From the NCBI GenBank assembly GCA_963664675.2, contig CAXXLB010000002.1, forward strand, positions 186,001-250,000: 64,000 bases of DNA, read 5' to 3'. The notes below the pieces were generated by a model. It was not told the origin of the DNA and searched no databases. It was given only the letters and a program-made list of their open reading frames with translations. A program made the translations under genes and the position numbers. Positions 54,342 through 62,619 of this stretch are shown one piece after another. This DNA is from JASGMR01 sp963664675. Its GTDB lineage: Bacteria > Thermotogota > Thermotogae > Petrotogales > Kosmotogaceae. The stretch's first letter is position 1, and the number at the start of each line of letters is the position of its first letter.

Positions 54342-55265
54342 ATGGAATGTAGGGGTAACATTCGAAAAATATTTGAAGGACTTCCCTTTTCGGCTTTTGA
54401 TGGAAAAAGTTATTGCTATACGGATATAAGCTTGAATTTTGAAAATTATAAGCTTTTATTCGATATGAACATACCATTGAAACAATTTTCCTTTTTTAAA
54501 AAGTTACAGAATAGTTCTTTGAAATCATTTTTTAATGGGATTAAAAGAGTAACTGTTATGTCTTATAACTTTTATAAAGTGGGTTTGGTAAATGTTGTCA
54601 TTGAAAACCAACAGAGTGACATTCAAATTTTTGATCTGAATGATTTTGTATTGATCTGCAAATTTTTCTTTTACATAATAATTGCTTTGGAATACGATTT
54701 AGATTTTAGTCAGGAATCGGAGATAATAACAGAGCTTGTAAATATTTGGGAATCAAGAAATTTTTTCGAATTTTCCCATAGTAGAAGAGTTGCATTTTAT
54801 TCTAAAACTTTTGCTGAAAAACTAAAAATGTCAAAAAGAGAAGTAAATGAGATTTATTGGGCGGCATTGGCACACGATTTAGGTAAAATCTTAGTGCCGG
54901 TAAAAATCTTGAATAAGCCCGGACCTCTTTCCGATTCTGAATACAGGATTATAAAAAAACACAGTGAGAATGCGGATGTAATATTTTTTTATTTTAATAC
55001 TTTCTCTAAATTTATGCCAATAATAAAGCACCATCATGAGAAGTGGGATGGAACAGGTTATCCCGATCATTTGCTTGAAAATAATATTCCATTTTATTCG
55101 AGAATAATAAGTCTGGCAGATTCATACGACGCTATGACAAACTTTAGAGTGTACAAATTTGCAAAAACCACGCTTGAAGCTCTTAAAGAAATACATGAGG
55201 GTAGTGGAACCCATTTCGATCCGGATTTATCGAGAGAATTTCTAAAATATGAAAAATTTTTGTAG
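54342..55265 (+). CDS. HD-GYP-type phosphodiesterase (paralog A)
   Basis: 307 residues. An unknown N-terminal domain (1-120) is followed by an HD-GYP domain with H146, HD at 178-179, H207, HHH at 230-232, DGTGYP ending at 241 and D260, a full ligand set. HD-GYP enzymes hydrolyse cyclic di-GMP. The N-terminal domain is shared only with the paralog at 59299, for example the DLNDFVLICKFFFY segment. The amidotransferase gene follows 9 bases after its stop, so the two form an operon. Confidence 0.88.
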   Translation: MECRGNIRKIFEGLPFSAFDGKSYCYTDISLNFENYKLLFDMNIPLKQFSFFKKLQNSSLKSFFNGIKRVTVMSYNFYKVGLVNVVIENQQSDIQIFDLNDFVLICKFFFYIIIALEYDLDFSQESEIITELVNIWESRNFFEFSHSRRVAFYSKTFAEKLKMSKREVNEIYWAALAHDLGKILVPVKILNKPGPLSDSEYRIIKKHSENADVIFFYFNTFSKFMPIIKHHHEKWDGTGYPDHLLENNIPFYSRIISLADSYDAMTNFRVYKFAKTTLEALKEIHEGSGTHFDPDLSREFLKYEKFL

Positions 55266-55274
55266 GTGTAAAAA

Positions 55275-55955
55275 ATGTGTAGAATAGTGGCTTTTAAAAG
55301 TGATATAAAAATGAATACAGAACCGTTTTTGAATTATTTAACTTTTATTTCAAAATATGGTTATAATTATCCTCACAGAGATGGATATGGATATGTTGTT
55401 TTTGATGAATTGAATTCATGGACTTTCAGATCTATGAATTGTATTTATGAGGAAGAAAAAACAGACAGCAAGATGGCTAATGCAGGAATATTTCATTCAA
55501 GAAAGGCATCGACTTCGAATGGTTATAAACCGAGATTCAATCATGTTCATCCCTTCACAGGAATTGCAAATGGTATAAATTATGCTTTTATCCACAATGG
55601 AACAATAAATGATTTTTCTAACTGCCCAGGTGAAATCGATACTCAAAAATATTTCAGGATATTGTTATCGAATTTAATTAATCAGAGCCCCGAGGAAGCT
55701 TTGAGGAGTACTTCAGATTTTATTTCGGAAAGATATAAGTATACATCTTTAATTTCTGTTCTTACGGACTACAAAAACATATGGTGTATCAAAAAGGTAT
55801 ACGATGAACATGATTATAAACACGATCTTTTTTTGATAGAATTCAACAATTTTAGGATGATAGCCAGTGAAAAAGTCGAAGAAAAATTTTGCTATTTTGA
55901 TATTAACCCATTAGGGTGCAGAAGAATACCAAATGGTAAAGTTATAAAATTATGA
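55275..55955 (+). CDS. Class II glutamine amidotransferase (YafJ-like)
   Basis: 226 residues. An Ntn-type glutaminase begins MCRI, so the nucleophile is Cys2 after Met removal. Family motifs are HRDGYGYVVF, HSRKAST, NHVHPF and FIHNGTINDF. No synthase domain is attached, so ammonia would be used by another protein or the domain may do amide hydrolysis by itself. It is cotranscribed with HD-GYP paralog A and converges, overlapping by 6 bases, on the TPR-HTH gene. Confidence 0.88.
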   Translation: MCRIVAFKSDIKMNTEPFLNYLTFISKYGYNYPHRDGYGYVVFDELNSWTFRSMNCIYEEEKTDSKMANAGIFHSRKASTSNGYKPRFNHVHPFTGIANGINYAFIHNGTINDFSNCPGEIDTQKYFRILLSNLINQSPEEALRSTSDFISERYKYTSLISVLTDYKNIWCIKKVYDEHDYKHDLFLIEFNNFRMIASEKVEEKFCYFDINPLGCRRIPNGKVIKL

Positions 55956-57635
55956 ATTACAGTATACTATTTTGCTTTTTTCTACAAGAGTAATTTCTTC
56001 CAAAAAATTGAAAACACGTTTTCTTTCGGTTTTGCTTTTAAAACAAAACAATGAAATAATACCAGGTTGAATTTTCAAGCCTAAGATTTTGAAGATTTCT
56101 TTGTAATCTTCATTGTCAATTTTTATTCCCCATTTTCTGGAATATCTGACATAGTTTCTGATGAAATTATCTATGGATTCCCTGATATCTTCTTCGAGAA
56201 AAAAATATCTGTTAATAAACTTTTCTTTGTATTTCTTGTTTAAATCGGCGAAAAAATTGTCTATCAGGGAAAATCTGGCTTTTTCAAATGTGTTCAGGTT
56301 ACTTATTAAATAAAGAAATTTGATCCATTCACTTCTATTTTCCAGATAATCAATATTTTTAGTTCCAGAGATGATAATTTTTACAAAGAAATCAATGGAT
56401 CCTTTCCTACATAGTTTTTTTATGAAGTGTTTTCTTTTGTATAAACAACTGTAAGTTTTAAAGATTAGAAATAATCTGTCTGTTTTTGGTAATGAGTTCA
56501 GATATTTCAGGTTCATTTTTGCACTGAACAGCTCTCTGGACTTAAATGATTCTCGTGCTACCGCAAAGGGTAAATGAAGAATATCCTTTTCAATATTAAT
56601 GTTACTCAATAACCCATTTAAAGTAGCGGAATTAATTGTTTTCTTTTTTCCGTTTATTATTTCAGAGATAGTTTTTCTTTGAATACCCGTTTTTCTACTG
56701 AATTCAGATATATTATCAATTTTGCTTAAAAGGAATTTCTGAAGTTTTTTAGTATTTTTATAAGTATTGCTCTCACTACATGTTATTTGATCTAATTCGA
56801 TGGATTTATTTATAACATTTTTTGTCATTTCTTTTTCCTGTTTGGATATTTCTTTAGAAAAGGAGATGATTAAACGGGATATCTTGATCAATTCATCGCA
56901 ATTATTGATAAGAAGAACACTGAAGTATGTATGAATTATATAGAAATGTCTTTGGCTATCAAAAAATCTCCCAAATATTGTAACGGCTTTTTCAATTATT
57001 ATGCGGGAAAGAAGAGGATGACTCTGATAAATATACCATGCAATTGCATTCAGGGATAAAAGCATACCCGAAACGTGGAAACATTTATTTGAAACTTTAT
57101 AAGCGGTTATAAAATCTTGGATTCCACTTCTGCTATTTCCTTTTTTCATTTTTTCTCTTCCAAGATTGATCTTTACAAAAGCCAGAGCGCTGTCCTTAAC
57201 ACTTTTTAATTTAAGCTTACCGAGACAATTTTCATAAGAATCGTTGAGAGAACAATATCCCAAAGTTGTTACGACAACCGAATCATATCTTATATTTGGA
57301 GGAACATTGTGTAGATTTTTTCTTAAATAGTTGTATAGCCTGTCTCCATTTTTAAAATCTTTCATTTTCAAATACATATTTAATTTTCTGGAATTAATTA
57401 AAAACTCTAATGATTTCGATTTTTCGAAATGTTCTGCTGTCTCAATGTACTTGAAGCTTTTCTCATAATTACGCGTGTGTTCCACGTTTAAAGCCTTTAT
57501 GAAAAATTTCCATGATTTTTCCTCGTCCGAAGAACAATTCTTTAACTCAACTTCAAGTAAATATATTATAAACGGATTCGAAAAAGAACCGTTATCAAAA
57601 AGTAATTTTGCGAAATTGAAAAGTCTGTTATTCAA
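55950..57635 (-). CDS. Large TPR-like protein with a central helix-turn-helix
   Basis: 561 residues, mainly helical. Helical-repeat-like pairs occupy about 1-290 and 360-560. Between them, at about 298-346, is an XRE-like HTH: KFLLSKIDNISEFSRKTGIQRKTISEIINGKKKTIN. A DNA-binding domain with helical repeats is the plan of peptide-sensing regulators (Rgg/PlcR/Rap group), but there the HTH is N-terminal. TTG 57635 has GAGGTG at 6 bases. It is divergent from the repeat-peptide gene 179 bases away, so it probably controls it. Confidence 0.7.
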   Translation of the reverse strand: MNNRLFNFAKLLFDNGSFSNPFIIYLLEVELKNCSSDEEKSWKFFIKALNVEHTRNYEKSFKYIETAEHFEKSKSLEFLINSRKLNMYLKMKDFKNGDRLYNYLRKNLHNVPPNIRYDSVVVTTLGYCSLNDSYENCLGKLKLKSVKDSALAFVKINLGREKMKKGNSRSGIQDFITAYKVSNKCFHVSGMLLSLNAIAWYIYQSHPLLSRIIIEKAVTIFGRFFDSQRHFYIIHTYFSVLLINNCDELIKISRLIISFSKEISKQEKEMTKNVINKSIELDQITCSESNTYKNTKKLQKFLLSKIDNISEFSRKTGIQRKTISEIINGKKKTINSATLNGLLSNINIEKDILHLPFAVARESFKSRELFSAKMNLKYLNSLPKTDRLFLIFKTYSCLYKRKHFIKKLCRKGSIDFFVKIIISGTKNIDYLENRSEWIKFLYLISNLNTFEKARFSLIDNFFADLNKKYKEKFINRYFFLEEDIRESIDNFIRNYVRYSRKWGIKIDNEDYKEIFKILGLKIQPGIISLFCFKSKTERKRVFNFLEEITLVEKSKIVYCNS

Positions 57636-57675
57636 AAAACACCTCTATAAGCTAATTACAGATTATGCCTGAGTA

Positions 57676-57705
57676 ATTATACTACAATTTTACAAAAAAA
57701 ATCAA
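57676..57705 (-). promoter_or_regulatory. Promoter of the TPR-HTH gene
   Basis: On the minus strand: TTGATT (57705-57700), 18-base spacer, TATAAT (57681-57676). Confidence 0.7.
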
Positions 57706-57765
57706 ACGTATAAATTTGCTGCTTTTGCATCGCCCATGAACAAAGAGTTATGAAAGGCTATAAAA

Positions 57766-57793
57766 TTGACAATCAAAATAAGAGTTGTATCCT
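57766..57793 (+). promoter_or_regulatory. Possible promoter of the repeat-peptide gene
   Basis: TTGACA (57766-57771) is perfect; the -10 is poor (TATCCT, 16-base spacer), which would suit an activator-dependent promoter. The ribosome site AGGGAGG is at 57801-57807. Confidence 0.4.
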
Positions 57794-57814
57794 TAGAATA
57801 AGGGAGGTGTCGAT

Positions 57815-58984
57815 GTGAGAAGGTTTTTCTTAAAATCGACGAAAATATTTTTATTTTTGTTTGTATTTTTGTCTTTTCAATTTTTGTTTTTTTCTGATGC
57901 TGTTAGTTTAGATTTGTTTTCGAGTAATTATGATTATCTTAATAGGGTTTATGATCCACCTGACATAGATAACCTTGAGTCCGGAAGAGGATTGCTTGCC
58001 TACGATCCACCTGATATAGATAACCTTGAGTCCGGAAGAGGATTGCTTGCCTACGATCCACCTGATATAGATAACCTTGAGTCCGGAAGAGGATTGCTCG
58101 CCTACGATCCACCTGACATAGATAACCTTGAGTCCGGAAGAGGATTGCTCGCCTACGATCCGCCTGATATAGATAACCTTGAGTCCGGAAGAGGATTGCT
58201 TGCCTATGATCCTGATGATATAGACAATATCGGGGCGAAAATGTTCTCGGAAAGATTTGAGGGAGCACTTGCCTATGATCCTGATGATATAGACAATATC
58301 GGTGCGAAAATGTTCTCGGAAAGATTTGAAGGAGCGCTTGCCTATGATCCTGATGATATAGACAATATCGGAGCGAAAATGTTCTCGGAAAGATTTGAGG
58401 GAGCGCTTGCCTATGATCCTGATGATATAGACAATATCGGGGCGAAAATGTTCTCGGAAAGATTTGAAGGAGCGCTTGCCTATGATCCTGATGATATAGA
58501 TAATATCGGGGCGAAAATGTTCTCGGAAAGATTTGAGGGAGCGCTTGCCTATGATCCTGATGATATAGACAATATCGGGGCGAAAATGTTCTCGGAAAGA
58601 TTTGAAGGAGCGCTTGCCTATGATCCTGATGATATAGACAATATCGGAGCGAAAATGTTCTCGGAAAGATTTGAGGGAGCGCTTGCCTATGATCCTGATG
58701 ATATAGACAATATCGGGGCGAAAATGTTCTCGGAAAGATTTGAAGGAGCGCTTGCCTATGATCCTGATGATATAGATAATATCGGGGCGAAAATGTTCTC
58801 GGAAAGATTTGAGGGAGCGCTTGCCTATGATCCTGATGATATAGACAATATCGGGGCGAAAATGTTCTCGGAAAGATTTGAAGGAGCACTTGCCTATGAT
58901 CCTGATGATATAGATAATCTTGAATCTGTGAGAGATCTTGCTTGTTTGAAATTTGAAGGGAGAGAATATTTATGGAGAATATAG
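57815..58984 (+). CDS. Exported tandem-repeat peptide precursor-like protein
   Basis: 389 residues from GTG 57815 (AGGGAGG at 7 bases). Signal peptide at about 1-30 with a very hydrophobic core. After a short spacer ending YLNRV the protein is repeats: five copies of YDPPDIDNLESGRGLLA (residues 46-130), ten copies of a 23-residue unit starting YDPDDIDN and ending FEGALA (131-360), and a 29-residue tail starting YDPDDIDNLES and ending EYLWRI that mixes both unit types. Units end in LLA or ALA. All base changes among units are synonymous. No known family; a multi-copy secreted peptide precursor or an acidic, possibly calcium-binding surface protein are the options. Confidence 0.8.
   Translation: MRRFFLKSTKIFLFLFVFLSFQFLFFSDAVSLDLFSSNYDYLNRVYDPPDIDNLESGRGLLAYDPPDIDNLESGRGLLAYDPPDIDNLESGRGLLAYDPPDIDNLESGRGLLAYDPPDIDNLESGRGLLAYDPDDIDNIGAKMFSERFEGALAYDPDDIDNIGAKMFSERFEGALAYDPDDIDNIGAKMFSERFEGALAYDPDDIDNIGAKMFSERFEGALAYDPDDIDNIGAKMFSERFEGALAYDPDDIDNIGAKMFSERFEGALAYDPDDIDNIGAKMFSERFEGALAYDPDDIDNIGAKMFSERFEGALAYDPDDIDNIGAKMFSERFEGALAYDPDDIDNIGAKMFSERFEGALAYDPDDIDNLESVRDLACLKFEGREYLWRI
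57950..58204 (+). repeat. Five 51-bp coding repeats (17-residue unit)
   Basis: Tandem units of 51 bp, identical in protein. Differences are TAT/TAC, GAC/GAT, CCA/CCG and CTT/CTC, all at third codon positions. Confidence 0.97.
58205..58894 (+). repeat. Ten 69-bp coding repeats (23-residue unit)
   Basis: Tandem units of 69 bp, identical in protein. Silent differences are GGG/GGT/GGA (Gly of IGAK), GAC/GAT, GAG/GAA and GCA/GCG. Units 3-6 (58343-58618) and 7-10 (58619-58894) show the same order of silent variants, so a 276-bp block of four units was duplicated. Confidence 0.97.
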
Positions 58985-59076
58985 ATTTAAAAAATACGGA
59001 AGAATCGATTGTAAAAGAAACAAAGAAAATAATGGAAAATGTATACAGTTCAGAAGAGTTAATTTTAGAGTGGTAG
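58972..59076 (+). CDS. Small peptide gene A (34 residues)
   Basis: Reads MENIDLKNTEESIVKETKKI and on to SSEELILEW. ATG 58972 lies inside the last codons of the repeat gene (13-base overlap) behind GGGAGAG, so it is translationally coupled. It is acidic, without Cys and without a signal peptide. Its near twin follows 16 bases later with its own strong ribosome site, which argues strongly that both are translated. No known family. Confidence 0.8.
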   Translation: MENIDLKNTEESIVKETKKIMENVYSSEELILEW

Positions 59077-59092
59077 AAGGGGGAAATAATTA

Positions 59093-59197
59093 ATGGAAAA
59101 TATAGATTTAAAAAATACTGAGGAACAGATCATCAATGAAACAAAAAATGTTATGGAAAATATTTATAATTCAGAAGAATTAATCATTGAATGGTGA
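59093..59197 (+). CDS. Small peptide gene B (34 residues)
   Basis: Paralog of gene A: same length, same start MENIDLKNTEE, same end EW, 25 of 34 residues identical by eye. ATG 59093 has AAGGGGG at ideal spacing. The variable part lies in the middle; ETK, MEN and SEEL are kept. The hydrophobic C-terminal LIIEW recalls the C-terminal active segments of peptide pheromones, but no export signal is present. Confidence 0.8.
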   Translation: MENIDLKNTEEQIINETKNVMENIYNSEELIIEW

Positions 59198-59298
59198 TTG
59201 TTAATTATTTAAGTTGATTCAGAAATCAAAAAATTATAAGAAATGTGAAAATAGAAAAAAACGGAATAGGGTGAAGTATTACTTAGAAGGAGTTTGAT

Positions 59299-60219
59299 AT
59301 GAATAAAGTGCTGAAAACGTATGAGATTTTTGAAAATTTACCATTTCAAAGTTTTTACAAAGATTCTGTATTATTAAATGACCAGACACAGATAGGGGAA
59401 TTAGATCTTATTTTTAGAATTAATATACCTCTCAGGAAATTTGATTTTATAGATGATTTTTATACCTGTAATTTAAGTTGTTATGGTTTGAACAATTCGA
59501 GTCAGGTTGTAATACGTTTTGAATGTGATAATATGTCTGCAGTGGACATAAAAATTCTTAAACTGAAAAGAGATCTTGAATTGTATGATCTTAATGATTT
59601 CATCCTTCTCAGCAAATTCTTTTTCTATTCTGTATTGGTATCTAATCAACAATTTACATTCGAAGAAGAATGTCATTTGGTATCGGAACTGGTTAATATC
59701 TGGGAATCCAGAAATGTTTTTGAATATGCACATAGCAGCAGAGTAGCCTTTTATTCAAAAAGATTTGCGGGAACAATAGGTATGTCTCCAAGTGATCAGA
59801 ATGAAATATATTGGGCTGCCTTTGCTCATGATTTGGGGAAGATTTTTGTCCCCAAAAAAATTCTGAACAAATCGGGAGAATTATCTCAAGAAGAGAGAGA
59901 ACAGTTAAAGAATCATACTTATTTGATAGATTGTATATTTGACGCTTTTGATAATTTTAATGCTTTACTTCCTTCCATAAAGCATCACCACGAAAGGTGG
60001 GATGGATACGGATATCCTGATCACCTTTCAAGAGAAGAGATACCATTGTATTCAAGAATAATAAATATTGCTGATTCATATGATGCAATGATAAATTTTA
60101 GAGTTTATAAAAACGCTTTATCTTCCTCTCTGGCCACAAAAGAAATAGAAAAAGGAGCTGGATATCAGTTTGATCCGGATCTTGCAAAAGAATTTATTAA
60201 ATTTCAAAGAAGGTTATAA
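59299..60219 (+). CDS. HD-GYP-type phosphodiesterase (paralog B)
   Basis: 306 residues, colinear with the protein at 54342-55265. The ligands are H145, HD at 177-178, H206, HHH at 229-231, GYP ending at 240 and D259. The N-terminal domain shares landmarks such as FENLPFQSF/FEGLPFSAF, INIPLRKF/MNIPLKQF and LYDLNDFILLSKFFFY. It lies 101 bases after small peptide gene B. AGAAGGAG precedes ATG 59299. It could act on cyclic di-GMP; no GGDEF synthase is in the window. Confidence 0.87.
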   Translation: MNKVLKTYEIFENLPFQSFYKDSVLLNDQTQIGELDLIFRINIPLRKFDFIDDFYTCNLSCYGLNNSSQVVIRFECDNMSAVDIKILKLKRDLELYDLNDFILLSKFFFYSVLVSNQQFTFEEECHLVSELVNIWESRNVFEYAHSSRVAFYSKRFAGTIGMSPSDQNEIYWAAFAHDLGKIFVPKKILNKSGELSQEEREQLKNHTYLIDCIFDAFDNFNALLPSIKHHHERWDGYGYPDHLSREEIPLYSRIINIADSYDAMINFRVYKNALSSSLATKEIEKGAGYQFDPDLAKEFIKFQRRL

Positions 60220-61116
60220 ATTATTTTTTTCTAAAAAATTGTAGATAGTTTTTTCATATTCTTTTCTGTTTGTTGCAAAAGATTCGACGTGCCTTGCATC
60301 ATCAACCAGATATAATACTTTTTTCCCAATATTTTTTGCGTTGTATAATTCTATACTCATAGAAGTGGGTACAAAATCATCTTTCTTTCCGTGTATTAAA
60401 AGAGTAGGAATGGTGCTATTTTTAATATCTTTTATAGGTGAAACTTCTCCAAAAAAAAATTTAAATTTTATTTTTGAAATTAAACTGGTAATTGGTATTA
60501 TAAGAAAATAAGGAAGTTTGTAGTCTTTCTTTAATCTATATCCTAATTGTTTTTTTAAATCTGAATAAGGACAATCGGCTATAATGAAAGATGCTCTATT
60601 ATCTATGGCAGAATATTGAATGACCGTTCCTCCACCAAGGGATTCACCCATAGCACCTATTTTTGCATTTTCGCCCAATTTTTCAAAAAGCCAATTAATG
60701 CACGTTTTCAAATCATATTTTTCAAAAAAGCCAAAACTTGTAAACTTTCCACCACTAAATCCATGATACCTGTTGTCGAACAGAAGAACATTGTATTCTT
60801 TTTTTCTGAACATATCAAGATATTTTATAGTTCCTGCATGGGTCCATGTGTAGCCGTGAACAAGAACGATTGCTTTTTTTGATCCTGGTTTTTCAAAGAA
60901 TTTGCCATATAGCTTATAACCAAATTCAGAAGATATATTGACCTCTTCATATTTAAGATTGTCGATATATTCCCGTGTATAATCCCCGTTTTCAACGCCA
61001 AAATTAATTGTATAGTCATAATCCTTTGTTTTTGGCTTATTTGCCAAATTTGAAAATATTATGCCAATAGAAATAAATGCTCCCAGAAAAATGATTGATA
61101 CAATAAAAAAAATCAT
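60214..61116 (-). CDS. Membrane-anchored alpha/beta hydrolase
   Basis: 300 residues. N-terminal membrane helix (1-24), then an S33/BAAT-like hydrolase with oxyanion VLVHGYTWTHAG, nucleophile GESLGGG (Ser about 156), Asp in IHGKKDDFVP and His in DARHVESF. Probably an esterase facing the periplasm. GAGGTG precedes ATG 61116. Its end overlaps HD-GYP paralog B by 6 bases. It forms a unit with the carboxypeptidase gene. Confidence 0.85.
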   Translation of the reverse strand: MIFFIVSIIFLGAFISIGIIFSNLANKPKTKDYDYTINFGVENGDYTREYIDNLKYEEVNISSEFGYKLYGKFFEKPGSKKAIVLVHGYTWTHAGTIKYLDMFRKKEYNVLLFDNRYHGFSGGKFTSFGFFEKYDLKTCINWLFEKLGENAKIGAMGESLGGGTVIQYSAIDNRASFIIADCPYSDLKKQLGYRLKKDYKLPYFLIIPITSLISKIKFKFFFGEVSPIKDIKNSTIPTLLIHGKKDDFVPTSMSIELYNAKNIGKKVLYLVDDARHVESFATNRKEYEKTIYNFLEKNNL

Positions 61117-61131
61117 TTATTATTTAACACC

Positions 61132-62619
61132 TCAGGAAATGTTATAAATTTCGTAATATTTTATATTTAAGTAATTCATAAATGATTCGGAAGATAAAGT
61201 GTGGCCTGTAACCTTTTTAATGAGTTCTTCCGTATCATATAAAGCCCCATGTTTATAAACATTATTTTTGAGCCAGTCTATTACTTCTTCAAAGTTTCCG
61301 GTACTTACAGTTTCGAAAGCATTTTTCTTTTCCGATAACAATTTTTGAAAAAATTGTGAAGAGATCAGGTTCCCAAGCATATACGATGGAAAATATCCAA
61401 ATTTTCCACCTGCCCAATGAATATCTTGTAAAATACCTTCCGAATAATTTTCGGGAACGATATTTAAGTATTTATTCATTTTTTCGTTCCATATTTTGGG
61501 CAAATCATCCAAATTTATATTATTTTTCAAAAGGGCACTTTCGAGTTCGAATCTTATAAATATATGTAAATTATAGGTGACTTCATCAGCCTCGATTCTT
61601 ATTGGTTGTTTTTTAACGGCGTTGATGGCTTTATAAAAGTCCATTAATTTTATCTGTTGCATATTTTCAAAATAAAATTTTATTTTGTCAAATAGATATT
61701 TGATGAAGGGAAAGCTTTTTCCTATGAGATTTTCCAAGAGTCTTGATTGAGATTCATGAACAGAAAAAGATGCGCCCTGGGAAATCGGAGTCCATTTATA
61801 ACTTTTATCGATATTCATTTCATATAAAGCATGTCCGCATTCGTGAATCGTTCCATAAAGAGATGAAGTAAAGTTATTGGGATTGAATTTTGTTGTTATT
61901 CTCACATCATCTCTTGTTATTGAAATTGTAAAAGGGTGTTCTGATTCATCATATCTGCCGTTATTAAAATCGAACAGAAATTTTTTTAAAATATGTTTGC
62001 AGAGTTTTTTCTGAGTCTCGATTGAATAATTATTATACAGAAAAGAATCATCAACTTGCCTGGAAGCAAAAATTCTTTTTGTTAAATCGATGAGATCATC
62101 TTTAAAGGTAGAAATAAGATTTTCTATTTTGCTTTCTGTTATTCCATAATCATAAATATCCAGAAAATAATCATATGGATTTTCAACGTATCCATTCGCG
62201 GCAGCAATTTCTTTAGATAGTTCAATGTTGTCCTTTAAATAGGGTTTAAAAATTTCGTAATTTTCTTCTTTTTTTGCCTTTAACCAATAAAACTGAGCTC
62301 TGGAAATTGCTTTTGTATATTTTAAGTAAAGTTCAGGAGGAATATTTTTGAGTTTTTTGTAATTTCTGAAAATCAAGCTATAAATTCTTTTATTCACTTG
62401 ATTCAATTCATCCGGATTGATTTTATCCATTATTTCTTCTGTTTCATTAGAAGTGCTTTTTCTCTGATATTCAGAAGAAAGATATCCTATGACTTCCGAC
62501 CTGTCACTTCCCGAATCCGGAGGAAGATAAGTTCTTTGATCCCATTGAAGAAGTGATAGAGCGGAATTCAAATAAGAAATTTCATTAAATTTTTTCAACA
62601 GCTTTTCGATATTTTCCAT
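61132..62619 (-). CDS. M32-family carboxypeptidase (Taq type)
   Basis: 495 residues, the standard length of M32 enzymes. Zinc motif HECGH (about 257-261) in GTIHECGHALYEMNI, followed by SQGASFSVHESQSRLLEN (third ligand Glu), and the family signature DVRITTKFNPNNFTSSLYG and ADEVTYNLHIFIRFELE. A cytosolic metallocarboxypeptidase that removes C-terminal residues. GAGGTGATC precedes ATG 62619. The hydrolase gene follows 15 bases later. Confidence 0.93.
   Translation of the reverse strand: MENIEKLLKKFNEISYLNSALSLLQWDQRTYLPPDSGSDRSEVIGYLSSEYQRKSTSNETEEIMDKINPDELNQVNKRIYSLIFRNYKKLKNIPPELYLKYTKAISRAQFYWLKAKKEENYEIFKPYLKDNIELSKEIAAANGYVENPYDYFLDIYDYGITESKIENLISTFKDDLIDLTKRIFASRQVDDSFLYNNYSIETQKKLCKHILKKFLFDFNNGRYDESEHPFTISITRDDVRITTKFNPNNFTSSLYGTIHECGHALYEMNIDKSYKWTPISQGASFSVHESQSRLLENLIGKSFPFIKYLFDKIKFYFENMQQIKLMDFYKAINAVKKQPIRIEADEVTYNLHIFIRFELESALLKNNINLDDLPKIWNEKMNKYLNIVPENYSEGILQDIHWAGGKFGYFPSYMLGNLISSQFFQKLLSEKKNAFETVSTGNFEEVIDWLKNNVYKHGALYDTEELIKKVTGHTLSSESFMNYLNIKYYEIYNIS

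Noticed and set aside
57939..58889. 316-codon open frame on the minus strand opposite the repeat gene
   Set aside because: It is open only because the repeat units lack minus-strand stops in that phase; it has no ribosome site and its composition (Arg, Gln, His, Tyr) mirrors the plus-strand code.
57950..58894. CRISPR-like array
   Set aside because: Units are contiguous 51- and 69-bp in-frame coding repeats without unique spacers, and no cas genes are present.
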